Of a stretch of DNA of 64,000 bases, positions 38,529 to 47,924 are shown piece after piece (the stretch's first letter is position 1; every line of letters starts with the position of its first letter). Position numbers and translations under genes: made by a program. Under the pieces are notes generated by a model that saw only the letters and a program-made list of their open reading frames with translations, was not told where the DNA came from and did not search any database. This stretch comes from Pseudomaricurvus hydrocarbonicus. GTDB lineage: Bacteria > Pseudomonadota > Gammaproteobacteria > Pseudomonadales > Cellvibrionaceae. The stretch lies in the NCBI RefSeq assembly GCF_011602365.1, contig NZ_JAAONZ010000001.1, positions 310,001 to 374,000 on the forward strand, given 5' to 3'.

Positions 38529-38607
38529 ACGGAGCTCTTTTGTTAGCACATAGATCTTCACAATGACGGAGTTCTTTTGCTAAGGCATCGTCCTTCGCAA
38601 CGACGCC
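38523..38607. repeat. 37-bp direct repeats
   Basis: Units start at 38523, 38560 and 38597 with exact 37-bp period. The first two share CAATGACGGAG-TCTTTTG-TA and end TCTTC or CCTTC; the third is partial (GCAACGACG). They overlap the right end of the palindromic element, as if its terminal sequence had been copied in tandem. Confidence 0.7.
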
Positions 38608-38629
38608 AAGCATTTCTCTTTAATCGGTA

Positions 38630-39982
38630 TTAACCTTTAATCAGGTTCTGCTTGTGAGCGTGGTCCAGGGTTTCATCCAGTACCTTGCCCAACACGGAAC
38701 AGATTTCATCAACGTGACTTTCGTTGATGATCAACGGTGGACACACGGCCAGGCTGTTGCCAGCGACGGCCCGCAAAATCAAACCGTGCTCCTGACAGCG
38801 ACTGATGGCGTAAGCCCCCAGAGAGCCATCGGCAAAGCCTTCACCGGTGATCTTGTTCGACACCATTTCCAACGCCGCCACCATGCCTTTACCGCGCACT
38901 TCGCCCACCAGCGGATGATCGGCAAATTGCTGCAGCTTGGTTTGCAGGTACGCTCCCAGAGTCGCAGCGTGATCAAACAGTTTGTCGCGCTTGTAAATTT
39001 CCAGCACTTTTAACGCGGTGGCGCAGGCGACCGGATGGCCGGAGTAGGTATAACCGTGACCAAAAGCGCCGACCTTACCACTCTGCTCCACGATGGCCTC
39101 TTTCATGTCACCGCGAATCACCGCAGCACTGATTGGGTAGTAGGCGGAAGACAATTGCTTGGCAAAGCTCATCATGTCCGGCTTTTGAATGCCCATGGCA
39201 TTACAGCCGAAATCTTCACCCAGACGACCGAAACCGGTGATGACTTCATCGGCCCAGAACAGAATGTCGTACTTGTTCAGGATCGCCTGCACCTTGTCGT
39301 AATATCCCGCTGGCGGCACGATCACACCGCTGGCGCCGGTAACCGGCTCGGCAATAAACGCAGCGATGGTGTCAGGACCTTCACGCAGAATCAGGGCTTC
39401 CAGATTGGCGGTGATACGGTCCACAAATTGTGCTTCGGTCTCATCGCCCTGACGGCCGGTGAAATAATGCGGGTGGTCAGTGCGCAGAATGCCCAGCGCC
39501 TCTTCCGGTGCGTCAAAAAACTGCAGGTTCACCGGCAGACTGGTGAGCGCTCCGGCCGCGACTGTGACGCCGTGGTAAGCGCGCTGGCGGGTAATGATCT
39601 TGCGCTTCTCGGGCTTGCCGATGGCGTTGAAGTAGTAGCGCAGCAGCTTGATCTGGGTGTCGTTGGCGTCGGAACCGGAGTTGCCAAAAAAAACCTGGGC
39701 ATCCTCCACCGGCACCATCGCCGCCAGTTCGTCGGCCAGGGCCATCCCCTGTGGGTGGGTCTTGCCGCCAAACATGTGACTGTAGGACAGGCGCGCCAGT
39801 TGCTCGTTCACCGTCGCCATCAACTCCGGATGGGCATAGCCCAGCGAGGTACACCAGAGACCGGCCATGCCTTCAAGGTACTTTTTGCCCTGATTATCGT
39901 ACACGTAAGCGCCTTCACCGCGCTCAATGATCAATTGCTCGGTGGCGTTCAGGTTGGTTTGGGGGTAAATCATGTGTGTCAT
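38630..39982 (-). CDS. Class III (omega) aminotransferase, probably GABA/beta-alanine/polyamine type
   Basis: This 450-aa PLP enzyme of the class III aminotransferase family starts at the ATG at 39982, with AAGGA 8 nt upstream. It has FFGNSGSDANDTQIKL, the tyrosine-histidine motif RAYHGVTVAAG, the metal-like FWADEVITGFGRLG, and the PLP lysine in MMSFAKQLSSAYYPISA. The N-terminus (YPQTNLNATEQLIIERG) resembles pyruvate-dependent enzymes for GABA, beta-alanine, taurine or putrescine. The downstream gabD favours 4-aminobutyrate or a polyamine-derived amine as substrate. It is divergent from a LysR regulator, its probable controller. Confidence 0.88.
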   Translation of the reverse strand: MTHMIYPQTNLNATEQLIIERGEGAYVYDNQGKKYLEGMAGLWCTSLGYAHPELMATVNEQLARLSYSHMFGGKTHPQGMALADELAAMVPVEDAQVFFGNSGSDANDTQIKLLRYYFNAIGKPEKRKIITRQRAYHGVTVAAGALTSLPVNLQFFDAPEEALGILRTDHPHYFTGRQGDETEAQFVDRITANLEALILREGPDTIAAFIAEPVTGASGVIVPPAGYYDKVQAILNKYDILFWADEVITGFGRLGEDFGCNAMGIQKPDMMSFAKQLSSAYYPISAAVIRGDMKEAIVEQSGKVGAFGHGYTYSGHPVACATALKVLEIYKRDKLFDHAATLGAYLQTKLQQFADHPLVGEVRGKGMVAALEMVSNKITGEGFADGSLGAYAISRCQEHGLILRAVAGNSLAVCPPLIINESHVDEICSVLGKVLDETLDHAHKQNLIKG

Positions 39983-40091
39983 GGCTGCCGTCCTTCTGAC
40001 AAAAAGCAATTAAAAAGGGGTCTTCCCCAGTATGGCTGATGGAATAAGCCCCAGTGTACTCTCCGAAAAAATCACCACAATCGATATATTT

Positions 40092-40106
40092 TTACCAGAA
40101 TGGTGA
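40092..40106. promoter_or_regulatory. Candidate LysR regulator site
   Basis: TTACCAGAATGGTGA is a nearly perfect interrupted dyad (TTACCA-gaa-TGGTGA) centred between the divergent aminotransferase and LysR genes, the expected place for a LysR-family operator. A TATAAT at 40120-40125 points toward the regulator gene. Confidence 0.45.
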
Positions 40107-40167
40107 GATAAACTAACCATATAATGTAACACTGAACACCCAAGACACTGATCATGCCGGATACCCC

Positions 40168-41067
40168 ATGAAACTGAATCGTCGCAACCTGCCGCTCAAT
40201 GCCATGCGCGCTTTCGAAATGGCCGCGCGACATTGCCACATGCGCCGCGCCGCGGAAGAGCTGGGCGTCACCCACGGTGCCCTGAGCCGCCAGGTCAAGC
40301 AGCTGGAAGAGCTGTTAGGCGTCAGCCTGTTCGATCGCAGTCACAATCGGCTGAGCCTCACCCACGCCGGCCAGCGGCTGCAGCAATCGGTACAGCAAGC
40401 GCTGGACCTGATGACCACAGGGGCACTGTATCTGGACCCGGATTCCATGAATGGCGATTTAACGCTCGCCGCTACACCGTCTGCCGCCTCGGCCTGGTTG
40501 CTGGACATCATTGGTCGCTTTGCGCAGCAATACCCGGAAATCAATATTCAACTGCGCAGCATTCCACCACGCATCAAACACATTGACAGCCAGGTGGACG
40601 TGGCGGTTTGCTACGGCGCCCCGGAGAGCAGCACACGCAACATCACCGCTCTCTTTCGGGAGCGCTATGTGCCCGTGTGCAACCCCAAGCTCTTAACCGG
40701 TAACCGGCAAATTCGACAGCCGCTGGAACTGCTCGACTACCCGTTACTGTGTGACCGGCACAACAACTGGCCACGCTGGTTTCAGGCGGCCGGTTTTGCC
40801 GAGCTGCCGCCTTACAAACAATTGCTGCTGGAAGAATCCTTTCTGGTCCTCGACGCCGTCAAAGCCGGTTATGGCATTGCCCTGGCCGACCGGGTCGAAG
40901 TTCACCGGGAGTTAAACAATGGTCAACTGATTGCGTTGTTTGAAGAAAGCCTTTCGGCTGCCGAAGAGTATTACCTGGTGACCCAACAACAGACTCCGTC
41001 GTTGCGCTCCCAGCTATTTATCGATTTCCTGCGTCAGGCCATCGAACCCATCGTGGCCATGGAATGA
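40168..41067 (+). CDS. LysR family transcriptional regulator (GcvA-like)
   Basis: This 299-aa regulator has an N-terminal winged helix (residues about 8-65: LNAMRAFEMAARHCHMRRAA, LGVTHGALSRQVKQLEELL) and a periplasmic-binding-like effector domain from residue 95. The N-terminal sequence is of the GcvA type, whose members often control amine and amino-acid catabolism. It is transcribed divergently from the class III aminotransferase with a dyad between them, so activation of the aminotransferase by its substrate is likely. Effector unknown. Confidence 0.88.
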   Translation: MKLNRRNLPLNAMRAFEMAARHCHMRRAAEELGVTHGALSRQVKQLEELLGVSLFDRSHNRLSLTHAGQRLQQSVQQALDLMTTGALYLDPDSMNGDLTLAATPSAASAWLLDIIGRFAQQYPEINIQLRSIPPRIKHIDSQVDVAVCYGAPESSTRNITALFRERYVPVCNPKLLTGNRQIRQPLELLDYPLLCDRHNNWPRWFQAAGFAELPPYKQLLLEESFLVLDAVKAGYGIALADRVEVHRELNNGQLIALFEESLSAAEEYYLVTQQQTPSLRSQLFIDFLRQAIEPIVAME

Positions 41068-41254
41068 AATATAAATGACGGCAGAAGCAATCCCCCTCAT
41101 GTTCAAGATAAAAAACAACGGCACAGGCGCCGAAAATATGACCCGCTGGTCAGCTGAATCTGTGCGTGATTTTAGGCAACTGAATCGCTACACTCTTGGT
41201 CGACTTCAGCTCTGAAGGCACCACCAAGATATTTTTTGTCTGAGCGAAAACCGT

Positions 41255-41680
41255 ATGACTTTTGAATTACTGATCACCAACTTTGAAGATCATCAGCAAC
41301 AGCTTTATCAAGTGCGCCATCAGGTGTTCGTGACCGAGCAGAACGTGCCGGCCGACATCGAACTGGACGATCGTGACGCAAAATGCCGGCATGCGCTCAT
41401 CCTTATTGACGGCGACCCCGTCGCTACCGGACGCATTGATCTTGAACAGCAGGGTCGCATCGGCCGGGTCGCGGTGATGAAAAACACCCGTGAGTTTGGA
41501 TTAGGGCGACAAATCATGGAAGCTCTGGAACGGGAAGCCAGGCAAGCCGGGTTGGCTCAAGTGTACCTTCACGCCCAGGACAGCGCGGTCGGTTTTTACG
41601 AAAAGCTCGGTTATGAAATTCATGGCGAATCGTTTATGGAAGCCGGCATTCTCCACAAACCCATGGACAAAAAACTGTAA
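41255..41680 (+). CDS. GNAT family N-acetyltransferase
   Basis: This 141-aa acetyl-CoA-dependent acyltransferase of the GNAT fold has the N-terminal VRHQVFVTEQNVPADIELD (typical of a subgroup with YjcF/ElaA-like proteins), the beta4 strand IGRVAVMKNTREFGLGRQIM with the R-x-x-G-x-G/A pyrophosphate loop (REFGLGRQ), and the C-terminal HAQDSAVGFYEKLGYEIHG. Substrate is not predictable. It precedes the M19 dipeptidase by 51 bp on the same strand and may be co-transcribed. Confidence 0.85.
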   Translation: MTFELLITNFEDHQQQLYQVRHQVFVTEQNVPADIELDDRDAKCRHALILIDGDPVATGRIDLEQQGRIGRVAVMKNTREFGLGRQIMEALEREARQAGLAQVYLHAQDSAVGFYEKLGYEIHGESFMEAGILHKPMDKKL

Positions 41681-41731
41681 TCTCACGGCAAAAGCTTCAC
41701 GCCCGACTTCAACCCAAGAGCCAACAGCACC

Positions 41732-42922
41732 ATGTCAAGCCTGCGAATACCCAAGATCATACTCATCACCACGTCGTGTATATTGGCACTGGCAGTTGGC
41801 ATCACGGCCTTTTGGCTTATCGCTCCGGCAAAAATTGAAGAGACTCAAAATCGGGTAATCCAGCATACGCCGTACACAGTCTCCCGGCCAGCCGAACAAC
41901 TGCACCAACGCTTGTTCATCGGTGACCTGCACGCTGACAGCACCTTATGGAAACGCAACCTGCTCAGCCGTTCCGAACGGGGCCATGTCGACATCCCCAG
42001 ACTGCAGGCCGGCAATGTTGCCCTGCAGATGTTCACCGTCGTGACCAAGTCACCGCGCGGTCAAAATTATGACCACAATGCCACCGAGACCGCTGACAAC
42101 ATCACCCTGCTGGCGATCGCGCAAACCTGGCCTCTGCGCACCTGGTTCAACTTGACGGAGAGAGCCTTGTTCCAGGCCAGCAAGATCAGAAAGATCGCTC
42201 AAGAATCACCCCATGAGGTGAAACTGATCTTATCAACAGCCGATTTGGACGACCTTCAACAGCGCCGCCAACGGGGTGGGAAGTTGATCGGCGCGGTAAT
42301 CGGCACCGAAGGTTCACACGCGCTGGCAGGCAACATCGATAACATTCGCACACTTTATGACGCCGGCTTTCGAATGATGAGTCTGCACCATTTTTTTGAC
42401 AATAAACTCGGCGGTTCATTGCACGGGGAGAGTGGCACCGGCCTCACAGAGTTCGGTTTTCAGGCGGTGGATGAAATGTTGAATGTGGGCGTAATCATTG
42501 ACGTGTCCCACTCATCACCCGAGGTGGTGGAAGATGTGCTGGCACGCAGCGAACGTCCGGTGCTGGTCAGTCATAGCGGGTTTTACGGTCACTGTCCCAG
42601 CCCCAGAAACATCAGTGACAAACTGATGAAACGCATCGCGGCAAAAGGTGGATTAATCGGTGTGGGCTACTGGGATGGCGCCGTTTGTGACCCGACACCG
42701 ACGAACATCGTCAAGGCCATTCGCTACGGCATCGATCTCATCGGTGTCGATCATGTTGCCCTGGGGTCCGACTTTGACGGCTCCGTCACCACCCCTTTTG
42801 ACGTGTCCGAACTGGCCGTACTCACCGAGGAAATGCTGAAAGCCGGGTTTACCGAGACCGAAATTCGCAAGGTTATGGGCGAGAATATGGCGCGCTTTCT
42901 GCGGAACAACTTGCCCCAATAA
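41732..42922 (+). CDS. Membrane-anchored M19 dipeptidase
   Basis: This 396-aa zinc dipeptidase is of the renal-dipeptidase (M19) family. An N-terminal hydrophobic segment (about residues 8-30) should tether it to the inner membrane facing the periplasm. Metal ligands are in IGDLHADSTLW (H-x-D), VIGTEGSHAL (the bridging glutamate), and the two histidines in DVSHSSPEVV and LVSHSGFYGHC; DHVALGSDFDG is the C-terminal motif. It would cleave dipeptides, including ones with D-residues. Neighbouring TonB receptors and a binding-like protein suggest a peptide-uptake locus. The stop lies in a 21-bp repeat array. Confidence 0.9.
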   Translation: MSSLRIPKIILITTSCILALAVGITAFWLIAPAKIEETQNRVIQHTPYTVSRPAEQLHQRLFIGDLHADSTLWKRNLLSRSERGHVDIPRLQAGNVALQMFTVVTKSPRGQNYDHNATETADNITLLAIAQTWPLRTWFNLTERALFQASKIRKIAQESPHEVKLILSTADLDDLQQRRQRGGKLIGAVIGTEGSHALAGNIDNIRTLYDAGFRMMSLHHFFDNKLGGSLHGESGTGLTEFGFQAVDEMLNVGVIIDVSHSSPEVVEDVLARSERPVLVSHSGFYGHCPSPRNISDKLMKRIAAKGGLIGVGYWDGAVCDPTPTNIVKAIRYGIDLIGVDHVALGSDFDGSVTTPFDVSELAVLTEEMLKAGFTETEIRKVMGENMARFLRNNLPQ

Positions 42923-42967
42923 CAGGACAGCTTGCCCGAATAACCCAGCAACTTACCTCAAGAAACC
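42906..42967. repeat. 21-bp tandem repeats over the dipeptidase stop
   Basis: Three units at 21-bp spacing: aacttgccccaataac (42908-42923), agcttgcccgaataac (42929-42944) and aacttacctcaagaaac (42950-42966). The stop codon (42920-42922) lies in the first unit; the others lie in the intergenic region. Confidence 0.75.
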
Positions 42968-43175
42968 GCTGTATTCAGCCGGCTTGGGGTGGCCGTGCGT
43001 GGACAGCCCTCACTGGCAGCAACGCCTCCTGCAGTCCTGTTTGCCAACACCATAGCCGCCTTGACTCTCCAGCACACGGCTCGAACCCGCCCCCTCCCCT
43101 CATTTTCACCCTTTGCAGACAGGGCTATTTCGGCTAATCTCAAATCCATACTTCATCATAATAACGATAATATCT

Positions 43176-44093
43176 ATGTCGAAGCGTCTGCTCCCGGGGC
43201 TTGCGATACCAGCTGCCCTGAAAGCTGTCCTCGCATTAGCCTTGCTGAACCTGCCTTGGGCCACACTGCTGGCTTTTTCCCCGGCGTTGGCTGCGGCAAC
43301 TCCAGGCCATCAACCCAAAGTGATCATCGCCGTGGATGATCCTTATGTACCGCCCATCACCTGTAAGAGGCAGTCACCAGGACACTGTATCATCCCGGAG
43401 ATCCTGACACGCTTATTCAAGACCCGAGCCGACAATTTACAGCTCAAACCCATGTCCACTTCACGCCAGTACATTGAGCTGGGCGCTGGGCGCATACACG
43501 GTGCGGTGGTGTACACAACGCCCCAAATGCCTAAAACCGTGTTCCCGCCCACAACCACCTTCTGCCCAAACAGCGTTTTTGATTTAACCGTGGGGCTTTA
43601 TACGCTCACCAACGCTGACCTTCCCACAGATTCGCTGGACGCTCTGCTGGATCACCAAATGACCGCAGTCCGTTTACCGGCCTTTCAACGCCACATCCTC
43701 GGCACTCCGGTTCCGAATATCATACGGACAAACAACATTGAACAATCCCTGAAATTAATCCTCGCCGGGCGTGCGGACTACACCATGTACGAAAATTTCG
43801 CCACCCGCTACCGACTGCGACAGATGCACGCTGAGAAAGACATTATATTCGTCAGGGATATGTTTGATATCTCATACCACCTGGCGCTGTCGACGACCGC
43901 ACTGCGAGCGCAGCCAAACTTGATAGAGTTGTGTGAGCAACTGGATGAAATGAAACAAAATGGTACCGTTGACCGGATTATCCAGCGGGCATTAACTGCG
44001 TCCGGGTTGGGCTATCGGCCATGTTCTGCCCGCCGGGTAAATGCCCCTGTCATGAACGGTATTCCTGTGGTGTTTTGCCGGTCCAGCGTTTGA
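43176..44093 (+). CDS. Periplasmic substrate-binding-like protein
   Basis: This 305-aa exported protein resembles family 3 solute-binding domains: after a signal peptide ending near ALAAATPG comes VIIAVDDPYVPPI, then a middle section GRIHGAVVYTTPQ and the LAGRADYTMYE motif typical of the second lobe, ending with MKQNGTVDRIIQRAL. Cysteines near CKRQSPGHC may pair. An ATG at 43113 is in frame, but the ATG at 43176 gives a normal signal peptide. There is no permease or ATPase gene nearby, so it may be a sensor or lone binding protein. Its end overlaps the convergent AraC gene by 44 bp. Confidence 0.75.
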   Translation: MSKRLLPGLAIPAALKAVLALALLNLPWATLLAFSPALAAATPGHQPKVIIAVDDPYVPPITCKRQSPGHCIIPEILTRLFKTRADNLQLKPMSTSRQYIELGAGRIHGAVVYTTPQMPKTVFPPTTTFCPNSVFDLTVGLYTLTNADLPTDSLDALLDHQMTAVRLPAFQRHILGTPVPNIIRTNNIEQSLKLILAGRADYTMYENFATRYRLRQMHAEKDIIFVRDMFDISYHLALSTTALRAQPNLIELCEQLDEMKQNGTVDRIIQRALTASGLGYRPCSARRVNAPVMNGIPVVFCRSSV

Positions 44094-45063
44094 ACGCCCG
44101 GGTAAAATTACTGCTGCTGGAAAAACCCAACAGAAAACTGATATCGCCAAACGTCAGCTCATCCTCGGCGATGTAGCGGAACGCCAGTTCACGCCGGAAC
44201 TGTTCCAGCTGCTCGCGAAAACTGGTGCCCAGCTCATCGAGTTTGCGATGAAACGTACGCTTGCTCAGGTGCAGTTGTTCGGACACCTTGTCCATGGTGG
44301 CATTGCCCTGAGGCAACATCACCGTCAGGGCCTGCCTCAACTGGCCGACAATATCATCGTTCATTTTCAGCTGAAGCAAATATTCGTCCAGCATGCGCTC
44401 TGAGGCTTTGGCCAGATACGCACTGCCTCCCGGAATCGGTGCCAGCGCATCTTCCATGCGTATATCAATGCGTATCCGGGGCTGCTCAAAAAACACCGGG
44501 CAGCCAAAAAACGCTTCGTAGGCTTTGGGGTTTTCAGGTGTTGCGCGGGTCAACTCCATCTTGAGGGGACTGAAATCCCGCTTATATAGCGTGCGCCGCA
44601 AGGTGTGCAAAACCGCACACACCGCATCCTGACCGTAATCGGAGATGAGGCTTTTGCCTCCCGCGCCCGGATAAAAAGTCGTGACAGACACCAAGACGCC
44701 ATCACTTTCCTGTATTTCCATGTCACTGAAATCACCCACAACGTGTAAGTAGCGAATAAAGCGTTGCAGCTGCTCTTTGATCGAACAGGCACTCCACAGC
44801 ACCATCCCTAAAGCGCTCAGGGCATTGGGGGTCACCAACGATCCCGCTTTCAGACCAAAGCAGGGATCTGCGGTTTCCTTTACGGCATCGTCCACCAGCT
44901 GATTCATGGTACGAATGGAGAGGCGCTGGCGGGGGTCAGAGGCCTGCTCAGCATTAATGCCACGGGCCGACAGAAACTCTCTGCTGTCGATGCCATAACT
45001 CTCAAGTGCAGCCGTGTACAAAGTCAGCCAGCTGCCAATCACGGTGGGGTCGGACATATTCAC
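44050..45063 (-). CDS. AraC family regulator, OruR type
   Basis: This 337-aa regulator has an N-terminal Arabinose_bd-type domain (PF12625-like; LTLYTAALESYGIDSREFL) and a C-terminal double helix-turn-helix (VSEQLHLSKRTFHRKLDELG and FGDISFLLGFSSSSNFTRAF). Such proteins control amino acid, lipid or aromatic catabolism genes. It is divergent from the first TonB receptor with 303 bp between, so it may control it. Its 3' end overlaps that of the binding-like protein gene by 44 bp. Confidence 0.88.
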   Translation of the reverse strand: MNMSDPTVIGSWLTLYTAALESYGIDSREFLSARGINAEQASDPRQRLSIRTMNQLVDDAVKETADPCFGLKAGSLVTPNALSALGMVLWSACSIKEQLQRFIRYLHVVGDFSDMEIQESDGVLVSVTTFYPGAGGKSLISDYGQDAVCAVLHTLRRTLYKRDFSPLKMELTRATPENPKAYEAFFGCPVFFEQPRIRIDIRMEDALAPIPGGSAYLAKASERMLDEYLLQLKMNDDIVGQLRQALTVMLPQGNATMDKVSEQLHLSKRTFHRKLDELGTSFREQLEQFRRELAFRYIAEDELTFGDISFLLGFSSSSNFTRAFKRWTGKTPQEYRS

Positions 45064-45366
45064 ATTTCACATCATCGGGTGCTGATTATTGGCGCCCGCC
45101 ATAAGGAGTAACCCCTACCGCCGAAATATGCGCTAGGGAAAAAATTTATCTCTTAATTATCAACAAGTTACAGAAATTACAACAACAACATTCGAAACAG
45201 ACCCCCTCCCCCCTGGCCTCAAATGATTAGCGAATTGGCCGAACAAGAATAACATCAGTTGTCGTGACAGGCCTAACATAGCCGCAGTCGTTTAATAGCT
45301 CAATATAACGCCACAAGATCATTCAGACACCACTCATTAAAAAAATAATTTCGACAGGAGAGTTTC
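45064..45366. other. Divergent region of AraC gene and first TonB receptor
   Basis: A/T-rich intergenic DNA. AGGAGA lies 6 nt before the receptor start. I see no clear operator; direct repeats typical of AraC sites are not evident by eye. No small gene is apparent. Confidence 0.4.
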
Positions 45367-47613
45367 ATGAATTACCGCACCCCCATCAATAAAAAACCCT
45401 TGCCGCTGCACATCAGTGCAATCCTCAAGACCGTGACCATCACCACCGTGGCGTCACTGACCAGTGTTGCCGCCATCGCTCAGAGTGCCCCCCGCGGCTC
45501 TGCCGCCTTACTGCTGGAAGAGGTGGTCGTGACCGCGCGTAAACGCGAAGAAAGCGCTCAGGATACCCCTATTGCCGTCTCTGCCTATGGCTCTGACCAA
45601 CTGGATGCGCTGAAGGTACGTGACCTGTCCAGCCTGGCGGTTAGCATGCCCAATGTCGCCATGGACGACGCCGGTACCACCCGCGGTATCGCCAACTTTT
45701 CCATTCGTGGTCTGGGTGTCAACAGCTCGATTCCTTCCATCGACCCAACGGTAGGCGTGTTTGTGGATGGCGTCTACATGGGCACCAACGCCGGCGTGGT
45801 GCTGGACATGTTTGATCTGCAAAGTATTGAAGTATTGCGTGGACCGCAAGGCATTCTGTTTGGCCGTAACGTGACCGGCGGCGCAGTACTGGTGAACACC
45901 AAATTGCCCACTGAGCAATTTGAAGCCAACCTGCGCGGCATCTACGAAGCTGGCGGTGAAGCTCCCAACAAATACTGGATGGGCAGCGTCAGCGGTCCAG
46001 TCAGCGACTCAGTGGCCGCCAAACTGAGCGTGTACACCAACCGCGATGATGGCTGGTTTAAAAACGAAGTGGACGGTGAAGCCTTCGGCCAGACCGACAC
46101 CGTCGTGGTGCGCCCGGTTATCACCTGGGACATCAACGACACCACCAGAATGGTACTGCGCTACGAATATCAGGAAAGTGAAAGCACTGGCGCCGCGGGC
46201 CAGAACCACACCAACGGCCGCGGTCTGACCAACCCGTTCAGCAGTTTTGATCGCGACAGCCATGAATTTGCCAACGACGAAGAGGGCTTGCTGGAAGCCC
46301 GTGGCAACATGTTCAGCGCCACAGTGGATAAAGACGTCGCCTTTGGCGACGGTACCGTCACCAACATTTTCGGCTGGCGCGAATTCAGCTCCTTCTCATT
46401 CAGTGACATTGACTCGACCGCCTTGTCACTGTTCCACTCCATTGCCGACATGCGCACCGAACAATACAGTAACGAATTGCGCTACAGCGGTAATTTTGGC
46501 GATCGCTGGACGCTCACGTCCGGTTTGTACTACTTCACCAATGAGGTCAACTACTACGAAGAGCGCAACCAGGCATTTGGAGCCATCAACCAGTACGGTG
46601 GCGGCGATTACGAAGTCACCTCCATGGGCGCCTTCACCGCCGCGGATTTTGCCCTGACCGATCAGTGGACCTTAACCGCCGGCATCCGTTTCACCAAAGA
46701 AGACAAAGAAGCCCAGGTGTCTAACCTGACCCTGAACACCAACCAGGCCTGTAACATCATCGACGGCACCTGCCCGATTCACTTTGACGACGAAGAGAGC
46801 TGGAGCAACTGGTCACCCAAATTAGGCTTCATGTATGAACTCGACATGGATGCCCGCGTCTACGGCAGCTGGTCGCGAGGTTACCGCTCCGGCGGCTACA
46901 ACCTGCGCAACACCTCCACCCGCGCGGACGTGGTGCCAGGCCCGTTCGACGAAGAAACCGTCAACACCTTTGAGCTCGGCTACAAAATGAGCCTGGGGGA
47001 TCGCGGTCGTCTCAATGCCGCCATCTTCCACACCCAGATTGAAGACATGCAGCGGGAAATTAACTACCCAGATCCAATTGCGTCTGTGACTCAGGATATT
47101 CGCAACACCGCCGACGCCACCTTGATGGGTATCGAAATCGATGCCACCTACGCGCTGACCGATACGCTGCTGTTAACCGCGACGCTGGGCTACACTGATT
47201 CAGCCTACGACGAGGTGACTTATGACCTGAACGGCGACGGGGTGATCGATGGTGCCGATGAAGATCTCGACATTCCACGGGCGGCTGAGCTGACCTACAG
47301 CATTGGTCTGTCGCACGATATGGATCTGGGCGATGCCGGTTATGTGTCCTCGCGCATCAGCTTTGCCTACCGTGACGAGTCGGCTTACACCGATGACAAC
47401 TACGGATACATTGACGAGCAGGAAATCCTCGACCTGGGGGTTGATTACCACACCAATGACGAAAAATGGGTAGTGGGCCTGTACGGCAAGAACCTGCTGG
47501 ATACCGTCAAGCACGGCGGCGACACCCAGCTGCCCGCCAGTCTGGGCGGCGGTACCTTTTCACCGCTGTCGAAAGGTCGTGTGTACGGTTTAGAGCTGAC
47601 CTACAACTACTGA
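45367..47613 (+). CDS. TonB-dependent receptor
   Basis: This 748-aa outer-membrane active transporter has a signal peptide ending near AAIAQSA, a TonB box EEVVVTARKREES, a plug domain (NFSIRGLGVNS, GVFVDGVYMGTNAG, VLRGPQGILFGRNVTGGAV) and a 22-strand barrel ending in YGLELTYNY. The plug type is that of the large IroN/CirA-like family expanded in marine and sphingomonad bacteria, used for siderophores but also for carbohydrates, peptides and aromatics. Its substrate is not predictable. It is probably controlled by the divergent AraC regulator. It converges with a second receptor, and a terminator follows. Confidence 0.9.
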   Translation: MNYRTPINKKPLPLHISAILKTVTITTVASLTSVAAIAQSAPRGSAALLLEEVVVTARKREESAQDTPIAVSAYGSDQLDALKVRDLSSLAVSMPNVAMDDAGTTRGIANFSIRGLGVNSSIPSIDPTVGVFVDGVYMGTNAGVVLDMFDLQSIEVLRGPQGILFGRNVTGGAVLVNTKLPTEQFEANLRGIYEAGGEAPNKYWMGSVSGPVSDSVAAKLSVYTNRDDGWFKNEVDGEAFGQTDTVVVRPVITWDINDTTRMVLRYEYQESESTGAAGQNHTNGRGLTNPFSSFDRDSHEFANDEEGLLEARGNMFSATVDKDVAFGDGTVTNIFGWREFSSFSFSDIDSTALSLFHSIADMRTEQYSNELRYSGNFGDRWTLTSGLYYFTNEVNYYEERNQAFGAINQYGGGDYEVTSMGAFTAADFALTDQWTLTAGIRFTKEDKEAQVSNLTLNTNQACNIIDGTCPIHFDDEESWSNWSPKLGFMYELDMDARVYGSWSRGYRSGGYNLRNTSTRADVVPGPFDEETVNTFELGYKMSLGDRGRLNAAIFHTQIEDMQREINYPDPIASVTQDIRNTADATLMGIEIDATYALTDTLLLTATLGYTDSAYDEVTYDLNGDGVIDGADEDLDIPRAAELTYSIGLSHDMDLGDAGYVSSRISFAYRDESAYTDDNYGYIDEQEILDLGVDYHTNDEKWVVGLYGKNLLDTVKHGGDTQLPASLGGGTFSPLSKGRVYGLELTYNY

Positions 47614-47671
47614 TAGCGAGTCGGGCCTGTACTCACTGGCAGGCCCGTCAACCCTTTCAGTTTGAGACTTT

Positions 47672-47697
47672 TGCCTCCACTATGGGGGCATTTTTTT
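47672..47697 (+). terminator. Intrinsic terminator after first TonB receptor
   Basis: TGCCTCC and GGGGGCA pair (one G-T) around acta, followed by seven Ts. It lies about 60 bp past the receptor stop. Confidence 0.8.
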
Positions 47698-47879
47698 GCC
47701 TGTCAAATAACCACAATCGCTCCCCGGCGACCACGCCACACTTCTGAACGAGCCTGCACAGCACGATCATTGAGTAGCGGGAGGCGGAAAAAATAATCTA
47801 AAGTACGCAGCTGGAAAAAATCACCCGCAGGCAGGTTGCCGAAATGCCCGCCGGTGAAAAAGGAAACTGGAAAAGGAAG

Positions 47880-47902
47880 CCAGCCACAGACAGTGACTGG
47901 CG
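47880..47902 (-). terminator. Possible terminator after second TonB receptor
   Basis: On the minus strand GCCAGTCAC and GTGGCTGGC form a 9-bp stem around a 5-nt loop, followed by a T/C-rich stretch without a clean T-run. Position 20 bp past the receptor stop supports a 3'-end function. Confidence 0.5.
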
Positions 47903-47924
47903 CAAATACAGCCGTTGATCCGTT

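Larger units (their letters stand above)
38210..38629. other. Repeat-rich gap between aminotransferase and gabD
   Basis: No real gene is seen. The right two-thirds is a repeat element (38400-38528) joined to 37-bp direct repeats (38523-38607). The open frame across it (38392-38613, minus) reads as typical repeat-derived sequence. The left part (38210-38399) contains nothing recognisable apart from the gabD leader. Confidence 0.6.
47614..47924. other. Convergent region between two TonB receptors
   Basis: Contains the terminator of the first receptor (47672-47697) and a stem-loop at the end of the second (47880-47902). Nothing else is recognisable. Confidence 0.5.

Noticed and set aside
38392-38613. 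73-aa minus-strand open frame between aminotransferase and gabD
   Set aside because: It lies wholly within the palindromic repeat and its 37-bp tandem copies, reads like translated repeat sequence (HCEDL, SLRGATGDAAIA), and has no ribosome binding site.
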